Assembly (NCBI GenBank): GCA_945869365.1
Contig: CAMBOW010000007.1
Location: 1 to 39,877, forward strand
Source: Flavobacterium psychrophilum
GTDB taxonomy: Bacteria; Bacteroidota; Bacteroidia; Flavobacteriales; Flavobacteriaceae
Direction: 5' to 3'
DNA length: 39,877 bases
Program-made: the position numbers and the translations under genes
Notes under the pieces: generated by a model
Seen by the model: the letters and a program-made list of their open reading frames with translations, nothing else
The model's database searches: none
What the model was told of the DNA's origin: nothing
Shown here: positions 39,763-39,877 of the stretch, in pieces
Layout of the letters: each line of letters begins with the position of its first letter
Numbering within the stretch: the first letter of the stretch is position 1

Positions 39763-39877
39763 TTACTTTTTTGCGTTTCCGGTTACCGAAGTTCCCATAT
39801 AATCTTGAACTGTTCTGAATCCGATATAACTGCGAGACGTATCTGCGTATTCGAAGTCACGTGTGCTTACTTGTAAG
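39763..39877 (-). CDS. gldK: GldK, C-terminal fragment (runs off the window)
   Basis: Only the last 37 codons are inside the window, ending DFEYADTSRSYIGFRTVQ then DYMGTSVTGNAKK and a stop at 39763-39765. YIGFR is the closing motif of the formylglycine-generating-enzyme-like fold of GldK, the outer-membrane lipoprotein of the type IX system. The position directly upstream of gldL fits the conserved gldKLMN order. Confidence 0.85.
   Translation of the reverse strand, partial: LQVSTRDFEYADTSRSYIGFRTVQDYMGTSVTGNAKK

Overview
The window is chromosomal DNA from a member of the Bacteroidetes, most likely a Flavobacterium or a close relative. Evidence: a gldL-gldM-gldN gliding/type IX secretion cluster, a giant surface protein with a type IX (T9SS) C-terminal sorting signal, Bacteroidetes-type -7 boxes (TAnnTTTG) in front of several genes, little use of Shine-Dalgarno sequences, and the flavobacterial-looking run of a GSCFA protein, alaS, M23, MerR and LemA genes. 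No phage, plasmid or CRISPR locus is visible.

Layout. 1-6.5 kb (minus strand): an aerobic phenylacetate catabolic operon read paaE-paaA-paaB-paaC-paaD-paaG-paaH-paaI. It encodes the phenylacetyl-CoA epoxidase with its reductase, the ring-epoxide isomerase, a 3-hydroxyacyl-CoA dehydrogenase and the PaaI thioesterase. paaF, paaZ, paaJ and paaK are not in the window. A TetR gene lies upstream, and a perfect 20-bp palindrome sits just before paaE. 7.9-17.4 kb (minus): one 3183-aa secreted adhesin-like protein made of FN3/Ig-like, lectin-like and nidogen-like modules. 17.4-19.0 kb: a 1.6-kb gene-free region filled with repeats. 19.0-22.9 kb (minus): GSCFA protein and alaS. 23.0-26.3 kb (plus): M23 peptidase, MerR regulator, LemA and two TPM-domain proteins. 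26.4-28.7 kb (minus): the ribosome-assembly GTPases der and era. 28.7-29.3 kb: a GIY-YIG gene between degenerate copies of the 3' half of the adjacent initiator tRNA gene. 29.4-31.1 kb (minus): secreted endonuclease/phosphatase-fold protein and a leucine-rich-repeat protein. 31.4-35.4 kb: DUF1761, an acyltransferase-like protein, an ABC-F ATPase and a DUF983 protein. 35.4-39.9 kb (minus): FAD oxidoreductase, gldN, gldM, gldL and the 3' end of gldK.

How they work together: GldK-GldN with GldL-GldM form the core and motor of the type IX secretion system. That machine should export the giant adhesin of this window. The paa operon is a self-contained catabolic unit, probably induced by phenylacetyl-CoA through the TetR protein.

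The most unusual signal is the non-coding DNA. About twenty short tandem arrays occur, nearly all with a repeat period of exactly 7 bp but with many different unit sequences. Some lie inside the paa operon as opposed pairs that can fold into hairpins, and two have entered coding sequence (paaI and the 5' end of paaH). They occur together with small elements bounded by terminal inverted repeats: a 135-bp element as two inverted copies around tetR, and 107-bp elements with GCCACGAAT ends. These repeats stop near 26.4 kb and are absent from the right third of the window.
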